DNA of 64,000 nucleotides, from positions 429,912-493,911 of the forward strand of contig NZ_CAXPMC010000016.1 in the NCBI RefSeq assembly GCF_964218355.1, in the 5' to 3' direction. Both the position numbers and the translations under genes were made by a program. Of the stretch, positions 27,233 through 36,169 are shown in pieces (the stretch's first letter is position 1; every line of letters begins with the position of its first letter). This stretch comes from Ferrovibrio sp964218355 (GTDB taxonomy: Bacteria > Pseudomonadota > Alphaproteobacteria > Ferrovibrionales > Ferrovibrionaceae). The notes below the pieces were generated by a model that was not told where the DNA came from, searched no databases, and saw only the letters and a program-made list of their open reading frames with translations.

Positions 27233-27380
27233 TGGAAAACGGCGGTGACTGGAGGAAACGAATCGGCGCCGTTAACCATTAAGCATTCCGCTTTCATATT
27301 CAATCACTTGCAACCTGACAGGGAATGCTTTCGACCTGAAGTATCGCAGGCATGCGCGGTATTCGCCGGCAATGGCCGCG

Positions 27381-27923
27381 CTAGTCGCCGAGACTGGTTT
27401 TCAACCGCCCCAGCGCCAGCCGGATGCGCGATTTCACCGTGCCCAGCGGCAGGGCTTCCCGCTCGGCGATGTCGCGATGGGACAGATCCTCGAAAAACGC
27501 CAGCCGCAGCAGCCGGGCCTGTTCGTCCGGCAGGGCGGCCAGCGCCGCCTGCATGCGGGCGCCATCCTGCTGCGCATCGAGGCGGTGATCCGGCGCCGGT
27601 TCGGGATCGGGCACCAGGGCCGGGTCTTCCGGATCGAAGGCCGGCCGCCTTTCGCGCCGCAGCCGGTCGATCCGCTTGTTGCGGGCAATGGTGAACAGCC
27701 AGGTGGCCAGGCTGGCCTGGGCGGCATCGAATGTGACCGCCCGGCGCCAGGCGGTCAGCAGGCTTTCCTGGGCCAGCTCCTCGGCCATGTCCTCGGGGGT
27801 GCCCTGGCGCATCAGCCAGGCCTTCAGGCGCGGCGCAAAATAGCCGTAAATCGTGGCGAAGGCGGCCTGGTCGCCGGCCACCGCAACTGCCCGCATCAGA
27901 GCCGCCTGCTGCTCCCTGTCCAT
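27381..27923 (-). CDS. ECF-type RNA polymerase sigma factor
   Basis: A 180-residue group IV sigma-70 factor. Region 2 is FATIYGYFAPRLKAWLMRQG with DMAEELAQESLLTAWRRAVTFD and ASLATWLFTIARNKRIDRLRR. Region 4 is ALAALPDEQARLLRLAFFEDLSHRDIAEREALPLGTVKSRIRLALGRL. The region 4 wording is like the RpoE/ChrR-linked ECF groups. No anti-sigma gene (ChrR-, or RseA-like) is next to it, which is unusual for this class. I start at ATG 27923; a TTG nine codons upstream is possible. Neither start has a strong ribosome site. Confidence 0.88.
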   Translation of the reverse strand: MDREQQAALMRAVAVAGDQAAFATIYGYFAPRLKAWLMRQGTPEDMAEELAQESLLTAWRRAVTFDAAQASLATWLFTIARNKRIDRLRRERRPAFDPEDPALVPDPEPAPDHRLDAQQDGARMQAALAALPDEQARLLRLAFFEDLSHRDIAEREALPLGTVKSRIRLALGRLKTSLGD

Positions 27924-28052
27924 GTCTGCATGGTGAAGAAACCGTGGCAATCAGGCAAGCCGGATCAAGGATTTAGCCACCAGACCGGCAAACCGGCGCG
28001 GCCGGCCGAATCCGGGGTGGAAATCGCCGCCGGCCGCCGCTATCTTCCGGCC

Positions 28053-28634
28053 ATGACCGACAAGACGGACCTTCGCCCGGCAACCCTCCTGCTTGCCCTG
28101 CTGTTCCTGTTGCTGCCGCCGGCCGCCGGCCAGGCCCATGCCGCCGAGCCCGGCAAACAGACAGCCGCAGCCGCTTCGACCGAAACCCGGCGGATCGGCA
28201 ACTTCCAGGCCTGGGATGCCTACGAATACATGAACAAGGGCACCCAGCTCTGCTACCTGCATGCCCAGCCGAAAAAGACCGAGCCGGGCAACGTGCGGCG
28301 CGGCGAGATCTACATCCTCGTCACCCACAAGCCGAAAGAGCATATCCGCAACGAGGTCAGCATCTATTTCGGCTATCCGCTGAAGGATGCGGTGGCGGCC
28401 AAGGCGGTGATCGACGGCGCCAGCATCGACATGTTCACCCATGAGGAAGCCGCCTGGGCGGCCGATTCCGATACCGACCAGAAGCTGGTGCAGGCCCTGC
28501 GCAAGGGCCGCACCCTGGTGGTCAAGGGCATATCGACCCGCGGCACCAACACCACCGACACCTACGACCTGACCGGCTTTACCGCCGCCCTGCAGGCGAT
28601 CGACAAGGCCTGCAACATGGGCGCGTCATCGTGA
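28053..28634 (+). CDS. Invasion-associated-locus-B (IalB)-like secreted protein
   Basis: A 193-residue exported protein. A signal peptide is clear (ATLLLALLFLLLPPAAGQAHA-A). The mature part resembles the IalB family: FQAWDAYEYMNKGTQLCYLHAQPKK, GEIYILVTHKPKEHIRNEVSIYFGYPL, FTHEEAAWAADSDTDQKLVQALRKGRTLVVKGISTRGTNTTDTY, LTGFTAALQAIDKAC. Two Cys (CYLHA and KACN) could form a disulfide. IalB was named from Bartonella erythrocyte invasion, but the family is widespread in non-pathogens. Its stop overlaps the rlmN start (GTGA), so the two are coupled. Confidence 0.85.
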   Translation: MTDKTDLRPATLLLALLFLLLPPAAGQAHAAEPGKQTAAAASTETRRIGNFQAWDAYEYMNKGTQLCYLHAQPKKTEPGNVRRGEIYILVTHKPKEHIRNEVSIYFGYPLKDAVAAKAVIDGASIDMFTHEEAAWAADSDTDQKLVQALRKGRTLVVKGISTRGTNTTDTYDLTGFTAALQAIDKACNMGASS

Positions 28635-29848
28635 TCCCGCAGCCGGCAGCGCAGGCAGCGGCAGCCCTTGTGCCGGATATCGCGGCGCGACAGGCTGTGG
28701 CGCCGGCTGCCGATAGGGCGGGCCGGACCGGCCTGCTCGGGCTGACGCGGGCCGAGATCGCGACCGCCCTGGTTGCCGCCGGTGAGCCGGAGAAAGGCGC
28801 GAAGATGCGCGCCAGCCAGCTCTGGCACTGGATCTATTACCGCGGCGCCACCGATTTCGCGGTGATGACCACGCTGTCGAAAGAGCTGCGCGAGCGCTTG
28901 GCGGCGACGTTCTTCGTCGGCCGGCCGCAGGCCAGCCGCGACCTGAAAAGCACCGACGGCACCCGCAAATGGCTGCTGAAATTCGCCGATGGCGAAGAGG
29001 CCGAATGCGTGCATATCCCGGAAGAGGATCGCGGCGCGCTGTGCGTGTCCAGCCAGGTCGGCTGCACGCTGACCTGCAAATTCTGCCATACCGGCACCAT
29101 GAAGCTGGTGCGCAACCTGGATGCCGGCGAAATCGTCGGCCAGGTGATGCTGGCCCGCGACCATCTGGAAGAATGGCCCTCGCCGAAGGACGGCCGCATG
29201 CTGTCCAACATTGTGATGATGGGCATGGGCGAGCCCCTGTACAATTTCGACAACGTGTCGAAGGCGCTGAAAATCGTGATGGACAACGAGGGCATCGCGA
29301 TATCGAAGCGCCGCATCACGCTGTCGACTGCCGGCGTGGTGCCGATGATCGCGCGCTGCGGCGCCGAGCTGGGCGTCAATCTCGCCATCAGCCTGCATGC
29401 CGTGCGCGACGACATCCGCGACGTGATCGTGCCGATCAACCGCAAATATCCGATCACCGAGCTGCTGAAAGCCTGTGCCGACTATCCCGGCCTCAGCAAC
29501 GCGCGGCGCATCACCTTCGAATATGTGATGCTGAAGGGCGTCAACGACAGCCCGGCCGACGCGAAGGAACTGGTGCGCCTGCTGAAGGGAATCCCGGCCA
29601 AGGTGAACCTGATCCCGTTCAATCCCTGGCCCGGCGCGCCCTATGAATGCTCCAGCAACGAGGCGATCCGCAAGTTCAGCGACATCGTGTTCAATGCCGG
29701 CTATTCGTCGCCGGTGCGCACGCCGCGCGGCCGCGACATCATGGCGGCCTGCGGCCAGCTGAAATCCGCCAGCGTCAAGCGCAGCAAGGCGGATATCCTG
29801 CGCGAGCAGGCGGCCAAGGAAGCCGCCGCCGCGGCCCTGCCGGCCTGA
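28631..29848 (+). CDS. rlmN: Dual-specificity 23S rRNA/tRNA methyltransferase RlmN
   Basis: A 405-residue radical-SAM enzyme that methylates C2 of A2503 in 23S rRNA and A37 of tRNA. The cluster motif is CTLTCKFCHTGT (C-x3-C-x2-C). Also present are SSQVGC, NIVMMGMGEPLYNFDNV, ITLSTAGVVPMI and the conserved second cysteine in the C-terminal YSSPVRTPRGRDIMAACGQL. The GTG start at 28631 overlaps the IalB-like stop. The first 25 residues are Ala-rich and probably disordered. Confidence 0.95.
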   Translation: MIPQPAAQAAAALVPDIAARQAVAPAADRAGRTGLLGLTRAEIATALVAAGEPEKGAKMRASQLWHWIYYRGATDFAVMTTLSKELRERLAATFFVGRPQASRDLKSTDGTRKWLLKFADGEEAECVHIPEEDRGALCVSSQVGCTLTCKFCHTGTMKLVRNLDAGEIVGQVMLARDHLEEWPSPKDGRMLSNIVMMGMGEPLYNFDNVSKALKIVMDNEGIAISKRRITLSTAGVVPMIARCGAELGVNLAISLHAVRDDIRDVIVPINRKYPITELLKACADYPGLSNARRITFEYVMLKGVNDSPADAKELVRLLKGIPAKVNLIPFNPWPGAPYECSSNEAIRKFSDIVFNAGYSSPVRTPRGRDIMAACGQLKSASVKRSKADILREQAAKEAAAAALPA

Positions 29849-29856
29849 CCGCGCCG

Positions 29857-30363
29857 ATGCCGCGCCGCACCGCCCTGCCGACGCTGCCCGGCATCCTCGC
29901 CGCCGGGGCCCTTGCCGCTGCTGTCGCGCTTGTCGCTGCCGGCGCCTGGGCGCAGCAGCGCGGCCCCCAGGCCCTGCCACCGGCGACACCGCAGGCAGCC
30001 CTGCCGGACAGCGTGAAGCCGGTGACCCTGCCGGCCGACCACGATCCGGCCACCCAGTTCAACAGCACCGAACGCTGGCTGATCCCGCGCTATTTCGAAT
30101 TGCTGCGCGACCGGCAGCGCCGGGCCGGCCGCAGCAAGATCTATGCCCGCGCCCTGCCGGCCGGCCTGACGGTGATGCCCGGGATCGGTGACACGCTGCC
30201 GGCCACGGTGATGGCGCAGATGGAGCCCCTGCCCGGCCCGCTGCTGCGCGAATTGCCGCCGCGCCGGCCGGATACCCAGCGCTATGTCGCCGGGCAGAAT
30301 GTGCTGCTGATCCAGCTTTCCTCGGGCCGCGTGCTCGACACACTCGACCGCGTCATCTACTAG
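29857..30363 (+). CDS. Secreted RcnB-like small protein
   Basis: A 168-residue protein with a signal peptide (GILAAGALAAAVALVAAGAWA-Q). The mature part ends with a pattern resembling RcnB/DUF1236-type periplasmic proteins: RALPAGLTVMPGIGDTLPATVMAQMEPLPGPLLRELPPRRPDTQRYVAGQNVLLIQLSSGRVLDTLDRVIY. RcnB takes part in nickel/cobalt homeostasis in E. coli, but no metal site is visible here, so the assignment is structural only. It follows rlmN by 8 bases. Its stop overlaps that of the convergent gene by 3 bases. Confidence 0.68.
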   Translation: MPRRTALPTLPGILAAGALAAAVALVAAGAWAQQRGPQALPPATPQAALPDSVKPVTLPADHDPATQFNSTERWLIPRYFELLRDRQRRAGRSKIYARALPAGLTVMPGIGDTLPATVMAQMEPLPGPLLRELPPRRPDTQRYVAGQNVLLIQLSSGRVLDTLDRVIY

Positions 30364-31400
30364 CGCTGGCTGCCGGGCTGGCCGGCTGCCGTTGCCGCAG
30401 CGCAATCGGCGCGCGGTGCCTGCGGCGTCAGGCCGTTCAGGGTGGCGATATCGATCCAGTAAGGACTGCGCGGCAGGCGGCATTCCATCAGGTCGCGCAG
30501 GAAGGCCTCGCGCGTGACGCCGTAGCCGTCGCTCCAGGCCTCGTCGAGGAAACGCCGCGCCATCGGATAATTGCCGGCATAGATCAGCTGCAGCATGGTG
30601 CGCACCAGCCGGCCCGGCACATGCTCGACGGCATCGTCATCCGCCCCGTTCTTCGCCGCATCATCGGCAGCCGCTTCGTGCAGCAGCCGTGCTTCCGCCT
30701 CCAGGCGGCCGACCGGCGGCGGCGGCCGGCGCATCTGGGCCGCGGCAAAGCGGTAACGCCCTTCCTGCGGATCGTATTTCAGCACCACCCGCGGCAGCGC
30801 CGTGTCGGGCAGCAGGTCCCAGCCGGCATAGGTCGGGTCTTCCACGATGATCTCGAAATCCGGATCGGCATCGCGCTGGATCAGCCGCGGAATGCCATCC
30901 TGGGTGACCACCCGGGCCAGCACCCGCGGGCTGGCGCCCAGTTCGATCACATGCAGGGTGAAGCAGCAGTCGCCCGCGCCGGACCAGCCGAGCAGCACCA
31001 GCTGCGGCTTGCCGCTGCCGGCGACATCGGTGCCCGGCGGCGGCAGCCGCAGGTCCGGACGGCGGGCGGGATCGAGCCAGCGGTCCTCGATATCCAGCAT
31101 GACCTGGCCGCCGCGGCGCAGCTCGAAACGCTGGCGCAGGATCAGCGGCTTTTCGCCGCGCTGTTCCTGGGCGGCAACCCGGGCCGGGCTGTCGCGCAGG
31201 GCGCTGAGCATGACCAGATGGTAGCCGGCGATCTCGCGTTCCCACTCGGTGCGCTGCCAGCAGCTGCCACAATCCGCCCAGACCGCCCGCGGCGGCTGGG
31301 CAGCCGGCGGCAGATCCGGCGGCGTGGCGGCGGCGGTTGCGGGGTCGGCTGCCGCCGCGAGGGCCAGCAGCAGGGCGCGAATGATGATGAAACGGCGCAT
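30360..31400 (-). CDS. Hypothetical secreted protein
   Basis: A 346-residue exported protein of unknown family. The start at ATG 31400 gives a signal peptide (FIIIRALLLALAAAADPATAA). Cys pairs occur near the N-terminus (WADCGSCWQ) and in the middle (GDCCFTLHVIEL). The middle part (PQLVLLGWSGAGDCCFTLHVIELG, IQRDADPDFEIIVEDPTYAGWDL, VVLKYDPQEGRYRFA) has the look of an FG-GAP/VCBS-like or beta-propeller blade. A helical C-terminal part (LIYAGNYPMARRFLDEAWSDGYGVTREAFLRDLMECRL) follows. Function cannot be predicted. It ends convergent on the RcnB-like gene with overlapping stops. Confidence 0.72.
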   Translation of the reverse strand: MRRFIIIRALLLALAAAADPATAAATPPDLPPAAQPPRAVWADCGSCWQRTEWEREIAGYHLVMLSALRDSPARVAAQEQRGEKPLILRQRFELRRGGQVMLDIEDRWLDPARRPDLRLPPPGTDVAGSGKPQLVLLGWSGAGDCCFTLHVIELGASPRVLARVVTQDGIPRLIQRDADPDFEIIVEDPTYAGWDLLPDTALPRVVLKYDPQEGRYRFAAAQMRRPPPPVGRLEAEARLLHEAAADDAAKNGADDDAVEHVPGRLVRTMLQLIYAGNYPMARRFLDEAWSDGYGVTREAFLRDLMECRLPRSPYWIDIATLNGLTPQAPRADCAAATAAGQPGSQR

Positions 31401-31461
31401 GACGGTCACTTTCCGCCATACAGACTGAACCTGCAATGCGGCGGCAATAAGGCCGGCGCGA

Positions 31462-33621
31462 TCAGCCGCGGAAAAAGCCGACCAGGCCGGCGAGATTCTC
31501 CGCCTGGCCCGACAGGGCGCGGGCTGCGGCAGTGGTCTGCTCCACCAGGGCGGCATTGCGCTGGGTCGCCTCGTCCATCTCGGCAACCGCGCCGTTGACC
31601 TCCTCGAGGCCGCGCGCCTGTTCGCCCGAGGCCGCCGCGATCTCGGCCACGATGTCCGAGACCTTCTTCACCGCATCGACGATTGCCTGCAGGCTGGTGC
31701 CGGCCTGCCCGACCAGCTGGCTGCCGCTTTTCACCTGGGCATTCGATTCCGCGATCAGCGTCTTGATGTCCTTCGAGGCATTGGCGCTGCGCTGGGCCAG
31801 GGCGCGGACCTCCTGGGCCACCACGGCGAAACCCTTGCCGGCCTCGCCGGCGCGGGCCGCTTCCACCGAGGCATTCAGCGCCAGCAGATTGGTCTGGAAG
31901 GCGATCTCGTCGATCAGGCCGACGATATCGGCGATCTTGCGGGCGCCCTGCTCGATGCCGGCCATGGCTGCCACCGCATCCGAGACGACCGCGCCGCCCT
32001 TTTCCGCCGTGTCGCGCGCAGCCACTGCCAGCTGGTTCGCTGCACGGGCATTGTCGGCATTCTGCTTCACCGTCGCGGTCACCTGATGCATGGCGGCGGC
32101 GGTCTGTTCCAGCGACGAGGCCTGGCTCTCGGTGCGCTGCGACAGGTCTTCGCTGCCGGCGGCAATCTCGGTGGCCGCGGACCGTACCGTCCCGGCACTC
32201 TGGGCCAGCTTCTGCGAGAAGTCCCGCAGCAGGCCCGCCATGCCGTTGGCGCTGGTCTTCAGCTGGCCGAAGATGCCGCCATATTCGCCCTGCACCAGCC
32301 GGCCGAGATCGCCCTGGCCAAGGGCCTCGGTCACCTGCGCCAGTTCGCCGGCCATCGCCTGCAGCATGCCGGTCAGGCGGTTAAGCTGGCGGCTGACATC
32401 GGCGAAGAAGCCCGGCCGGCCGTCCTCCGCCAGCCGTCCGCCCAGATCGCCGGCGACGATCCGGTTGACCAGCCCGGTGATCTCGGTCGCGGCAACGGTT
32501 TCGCGGGCGGTGCGCTCGGCCATTGCCTGGCGGTCGGTTTCGGCGGCAGCGAGACCCTCGCGTTCCGTGGCGCGCCGGGCCGCATCGCCGGCCGCCCAGT
32601 CGCGATACTGCCGGCGCAGGGCCGCCAGCGCCGCGCCGCGGCCGGCCAGCAGGGCAAACAGCACGGCCAGCGGCTGCGCCAGCCGGAAGGCACGGCCGAG
32701 GCTGCGCGCCAGTTTCTCGTCGGCCTCCGCCTGCATGCTGCGGCAGATGGCCTGCAGGTCGGCGGCGACGTGGTCGCGCAGCCGGCTGATCGCGGCGATG
32801 CGCCGCGTGGTGATCGCAAACCAGTCCGGTGCCGCGATGCCGCCGGTGCCGCCATGGGCAACGGCGTCGTATATGGTGCCGCGCAGCTGCTGCAGCTCGG
32901 CGAAGACCGGCTCCGCCAGCACCTGGTCGAGCACCGCGATCTGCGCGGCGCTGGCGCGGGCACGGAAGCCGTCGAAATCGGCAGCCTGCATATGCCCGAG
33001 CAGCACGAAACGCTGATAGACCTCGGGTTCGAAACGGCCGGCGGCCAGCGCCGCCGAGCCGGTGGCGCGCTCCTGTGCGGCTTTCTCGAGGCCTTCCAGC
33101 AAGGCCAGATAGGCATCCAGCCCACGCAGCAGATCCGGATGGCGCAGCGCATAGCCGATCTGCTGCAGGCTGCCGAGCGCGGCACGGATCGGTGCCGTCC
33201 AGTTGGCAAAGGATTGCTGGGTGGTCAGGTCCAGCGCATCGATCGCCGGCCGCGCCGTGCGGGCGCGGTCGAGCAGCGCCGAAAGCGCGTCGCCCGCCTG
33301 CAGCAGGTCCACCAGCAGCGGCAGGGGGCGGCAGGCCTGCAGGCGGTCGCGCAGGTGCAGGACGGCTGCGTCGAGGCCGCCGCGGGCGGCCTGCAATTCG
33401 CTGCGGAACTGCGCGCCGCGGCTGCCGAGGAACAGGGCGCTGGACCCGCGTTCGCGATGCAGTTCATGCAGCAGGCCCCCGACCGCCGTGGCATAGCCGA
33501 TGGCCGCCTCGGCGGCTGGCGTCTCCTGCAGGATCAGCCAGCGCTGGTGCAGGTGCGAGGCAGCGAAACCGGCAAAACCCAGCGCGGCGATACTGCCGCG
33601 GCCATATGCGTCCGATCCCAT
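31462..33621 (-). CDS. Methyl-accepting chemotaxis protein with NIT (nitrate/nitrite-sensing) domain
   Basis: A 719-residue chemoreceptor. The sensor part (residues about 40-285) matches the NIT domain: LLHELHRERGSSALFLGSRGAQF, then ATGSAALAAGRFEPEVYQRFVLLGHMQAADFDGF. A second hydrophobic stretch near 315-335 is followed by a HAMP-like region and a coiled-coil signalling domain whose tip reads IADIVGLIDEIAFQTNLLALNASVEAARAGEAGKGFAVVAQEVRALAQRS. The N-terminal membrane helix is weak (SIAALGFAGFAASHL). NIT receptors of this kind sense nitrate or nitrite. Position beside the cyanase/ABC cluster suggests taxis to a nitrogen source. Confidence 0.87.
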   Translation of the reverse strand: MGSDAYGRGSIAALGFAGFAASHLHQRWLILQETPAAEAAIGYATAVGGLLHELHRERGSSALFLGSRGAQFRSELQAARGGLDAAVLHLRDRLQACRPLPLLVDLLQAGDALSALLDRARTARPAIDALDLTTQQSFANWTAPIRAALGSLQQIGYALRHPDLLRGLDAYLALLEGLEKAAQERATGSAALAAGRFEPEVYQRFVLLGHMQAADFDGFRARASAAQIAVLDQVLAEPVFAELQQLRGTIYDAVAHGGTGGIAAPDWFAITTRRIAAISRLRDHVAADLQAICRSMQAEADEKLARSLGRAFRLAQPLAVLFALLAGRGAALAALRRQYRDWAAGDAARRATEREGLAAAETDRQAMAERTARETVAATEITGLVNRIVAGDLGGRLAEDGRPGFFADVSRQLNRLTGMLQAMAGELAQVTEALGQGDLGRLVQGEYGGIFGQLKTSANGMAGLLRDFSQKLAQSAGTVRSAATEIAAGSEDLSQRTESQASSLEQTAAAMHQVTATVKQNADNARAANQLAVAARDTAEKGGAVVSDAVAAMAGIEQGARKIADIVGLIDEIAFQTNLLALNASVEAARAGEAGKGFAVVAQEVRALAQRSANASKDIKTLIAESNAQVKSGSQLVGQAGTSLQAIVDAVKKVSDIVAEIAAASGEQARGLEEVNGAVAEMDEATQRNAALVEQTTAAARALSGQAENLAGLVGFFRG

Positions 33622-33921
33622 ACGCGCCTCTTCCGTCGCAGCACTTTTCTGTTACTGCCCTGTTACTACACCCCTGCTGTTCCACCACGTCGGCGCCAGC
33701 GGCGGTGCCTGGCAAAGCCGTTCTGCATCGCATGCGGATCGAAGCAGGAAGCATGCCACCATAACCCGCAGTAGAGCGCACAACCTCCCGTGAAAGCGGC
33801 GGCCCGGTATCGCGGCCGCCGCTGCGTCAATCGCCGCGCGCCACTTTCCCGGCTGCTGAAAAGATATGCGCCCCGCCGCTATTTGCGGCGGGGCGCAGGG
33901 CAGCCGCAGGGCGGCGGCGGA
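33622..33921. other. Intergenic stretch between chemoreceptor and cynS
   Basis: Exactly 300 bases with no supported gene. It holds the cynS terminator hairpin (33868-33896) and presumably the promoter of the chemoreceptor gene. I found no -24/-12 element pointing at the chemoreceptor. A GGAAGAGG ribosome site precedes the chemoreceptor ATG. Confidence 0.7.
33868..33896 (-). terminator. Terminator hairpin after cynS
   Basis: A perfect 12-bp stem, GCGCCCCGCCGC with a 5-base loop and its complement, lies 26 bases after the cynS stop. On the minus strand it is followed by ATATCTTTTC, a weak T-tract. It probably ends the cynABDS transcript and separates it from the chemoreceptor gene. Confidence 0.75.
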
Positions 33922-34371
33922 TCAGTAGCGCTTGTAGGGAAGGAACTTGCCCGACATGGTCAGCCGGACGCGGTCGCCCTTCGGATCGGGCTGCCGTTCC
34001 ATCTTCATGTCGAAATCGATCGCCGACATGATGCCGTCGCCGAATTCTTCCTGGATCAGCTCCTTGAAGGTGGTGCCATAGACCTGCACCAGTTCGTAGA
34101 AGCGGTAGATCAGCGGATCGGTCGGCGGCCCCGGCGGCAACGAGCCGCGATAGGGCACTTCCGCCAGCAGCTTTTCTTCCATCTTCGTCAGGCCGAACAG
34201 CTTGGCGGCCTTGGCCGCCTGAGCCGGCTCCAGCTTCATCTGTCCGAGCAGGCCGGCAGTGGTGTAGAAGGGCGACTGCTTGGCGTCGATCTTCTTGGCG
34301 ATGTCCGCCCAGTCCCAGCCCTTCATGCGTTTGATATCGAGAATCTTCTCGGTGACTTCGCTGCGCTTCAC
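33922..34371 (-). CDS. cynS: Cyanase (cyanate hydratase)
   Basis: A 149-residue cyanase, which converts cyanate and bicarbonate to ammonia and carbon dioxide. The catalytic residues are in place: Arg90 and Glu93 in LIYRFYELVQVYGTT and Ser116 in GDGIMSAIDFDM, matching Arg96, Glu99 and Ser122 of E. coli CynS. An N-terminal HTH-like domain (residues 1-75) precedes the catalytic domain, and the family C-terminus MSGKFLPYKRY is complete. It is the last gene of the ABC transporter operon, 54 bases after cynD. The product supplies ammonia as nitrogen source. Confidence 0.97.
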   Translation of the reverse strand: MKRSEVTEKILDIKRMKGWDWADIAKKIDAKQSPFYTTAGLLGQMKLEPAQAAKAAKLFGLTKMEEKLLAEVPYRGSLPPGPPTDPLIYRFYELVQVYGTTFKELIQEEFGDGIMSAIDFDMKMERQPDPKGDRVRLTMSGKFLPYKRY

Positions 34372-34425
34372 GACGGCCTCCTATGGCATTTTCTGCGCGT
34401 TGGTGACGAACGGAATCTTTTGTTG

Positions 34426-35283
34426 TCAGCCCGCCCGCATCGCGGCGGTCGGTTTCTGTCCGGCCCGCACCTCGGGCGGCCGGCGGCCGTCCCAGCCTGC
34501 CGGCGGCACGAAGGCCTTGGACCGGCGGACCAGGAAATCCAGCAGGTGGTTGCGGATCGGGTAATAGTCGGGCTGTTCGTGCAACGTCTCGCGCTGGCGG
34601 TCCTTCGGCAGGGTGTTGACCAGAACCTCGGCGATCTTCGCCTCCGGCCCGTTGGTCATCAGCACGATGCGGTCGGCCAGCAGCATCGCCTCGTCGACAT
34701 CATGGGTGATCATGAAGACGGTCTGGTTGGTGGCGGCACGGATGCGCAGCACCTCGTCCTGCAGCGTTCCGCGGGTCAGGGCATCCAGTGCCGAGAAGGG
34801 CTCGTCCATCAGCAGCATCTTCGGTTCGATGCTGAGCGCGCGGGCGATGCCGACCCTCTGCTTCATGCCGCCGGACAGCTGCGACGGCTTCTTGCCCTCG
34901 GCACCGGCCAGCCCGACCATGGCAATATACTTGCGGGCATGCGCCACCGCCTGCGCCTTCGGCCAGTCGGGCCAGCGCGACTGCACGGCAAACAGCACGT
35001 TCTCCTGCACCGTCATCCACGGCATCAGGGCATGGCCCTGGAACACCACGGCGCGGTCGAGGCTGGGACCTTCGACGGCCTTGCCATCGAAGATGATCGC
35101 CCCCTCGCTGGGCCGGTCGAGGCCGGCGAGGATGTTCAGCACGGTGGTCTTGCCGCAGCCGGAATGGCCGATGATGCAGACGAACTCGCCCTTGTCGACG
35201 CCGAACCACAGATTCTCGAAGACCGGCTTGTCGGTGCCGGGAAAGCGGCGGGCCAGGCCCTCGACGGAAATGAACTGACTCAT
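34426..35283 (-). CDS. cynD: ABC transporter ATP-binding protein (cyanate/nitrate type)
   Basis: A 285-residue ATPase of the NrtD/CynD/SsuB/TauB class. Walker A is GHSGCGKTT (about residue 38), the signature is QLSGGMKQRVGIARAL, Walker B is MLLMDEPFSALDA and the switch His is in VFMITHDVDEAMLLADR. The N-terminus EGLARRFPGTDKPVFENLWF is as in the nitrate/cyanate set. It is 13 bases downstream of the permease gene and 54 bases before cynS, which supports cyanate as substrate. Nitrate or bicarbonate transport cannot be excluded. Confidence 0.88.
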   Translation of the reverse strand: MSQFISVEGLARRFPGTDKPVFENLWFGVDKGEFVCIIGHSGCGKTTVLNILAGLDRPSEGAIIFDGKAVEGPSLDRAVVFQGHALMPWMTVQENVLFAVQSRWPDWPKAQAVAHARKYIAMVGLAGAEGKKPSQLSGGMKQRVGIARALSIEPKMLLMDEPFSALDALTRGTLQDEVLRIRAATNQTVFMITHDVDEAMLLADRIVLMTNGPEAKIAEVLVNTLPKDRQRETLHEQPDYYPIRNHLLDFLVRRSKAFVPPAGWDGRRPPEVRAGQKPTAAMRAG

Positions 35284-35296
35284 GACAATCCCCGCT

Positions 35297-36136
35297 TCAT
35301 TCCGGATAGGTGACCAGGCGGGTGAAGAAGCCGAGCAGCTGGTCGAGCAGCATGCCGATCACGCCGATGAACAGGATCGCGTTGATGACGTTGGCGATCG
35401 ACAGGTTGTTCCACTCGTTCCACACGAAGTAGCCGATGCCGGTGCCGCCGACGAGCATCTCGGCTGCCACGATCACCAGCCAGGCGATCGACACCGAGAT
35501 GCGCATGCCGGTAAGGATGGTGGGCGCCGCCGCCGGCAGGATCACCCGGAAGATCTTGCGGAAGGTGCCGACCTCCAGCGTGCGCGCGACATTCAGCCAT
35601 TCCTTGCGCACATTGGCGACGGCGAAAGCGGTATTCACCAGCATCGGCCAGATCGAGCAGATGAAGATGACGAACACCGCCGAGATGTCGCTGTCCTTGA
35701 TCGTGTAGAGAGCCAGCGGCATCCAGGCCAGCGGCGAGACCGGCCGCATGATCTGGATGAACGGATCGAGCGCGCGACGGAACAGCGGCGACAGGCCGAT
35801 CAGGAATCCCAGCGGCACCGCCACCAGCACGGCAGAGCCGAAGCCGATGGCGACCCGCAGGATCGAGTAACTGAGCTGGGTGCCGATGCCCTGGTCGTTC
35901 GGTCCCTTGTAATAGAAGGGATCGGCGATATGGGCCCAGAGCGTCCGGCCGACATCGAGCGGACCGGGCATGGCGGATTTTCCGCCCACCGCGGTCTGCC
36001 CCATCAGCTTGGCATATTCCGGATCCACATTGCTCGCCGCGCTGCCATCCAGGGTCGCCAGATGCCACGCCGCCAGGAAGGCGAGCAGCAGGGCGACCGA
36101 CAGGATGGCGGCACGCAGGCGGAACGACAGGGCCAT
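35297..36136 (-). CDS. cynB: ABC transporter permease (cyanate/nitrate type)
   Basis: A 279-residue inner-membrane permease with about six helices. The BPD transport signature is VARTLEVGTFRKIFRVILPAAAPTILTGMRISVSIAWLVIVAAEML, with the EAA-type loop for ATPase contact. IQIMRPVSPLAWMPLALYTIKDSDISAVFVIFICSIWPMLVNTAFAV is characteristic of the NrtB/CmpB/CynB group. It is 33 bases after the binding-protein gene and 13 before the ATPase. Confidence 0.88.
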   Translation of the reverse strand: MALSFRLRAAILSVALLLAFLAAWHLATLDGSAASNVDPEYAKLMGQTAVGGKSAMPGPLDVGRTLWAHIADPFYYKGPNDQGIGTQLSYSILRVAIGFGSAVLVAVPLGFLIGLSPLFRRALDPFIQIMRPVSPLAWMPLALYTIKDSDISAVFVIFICSIWPMLVNTAFAVANVRKEWLNVARTLEVGTFRKIFRVILPAAAPTILTGMRISVSIAWLVIVAAEMLVGGTGIGYFVWNEWNNLSIANVINAILFIGVIGMLLDQLLGFFTRLVTYPE

Positions 36137-36169
36137 CGGCTTGCTCCTCGGTTCTTGAGGTTCCCGGAC

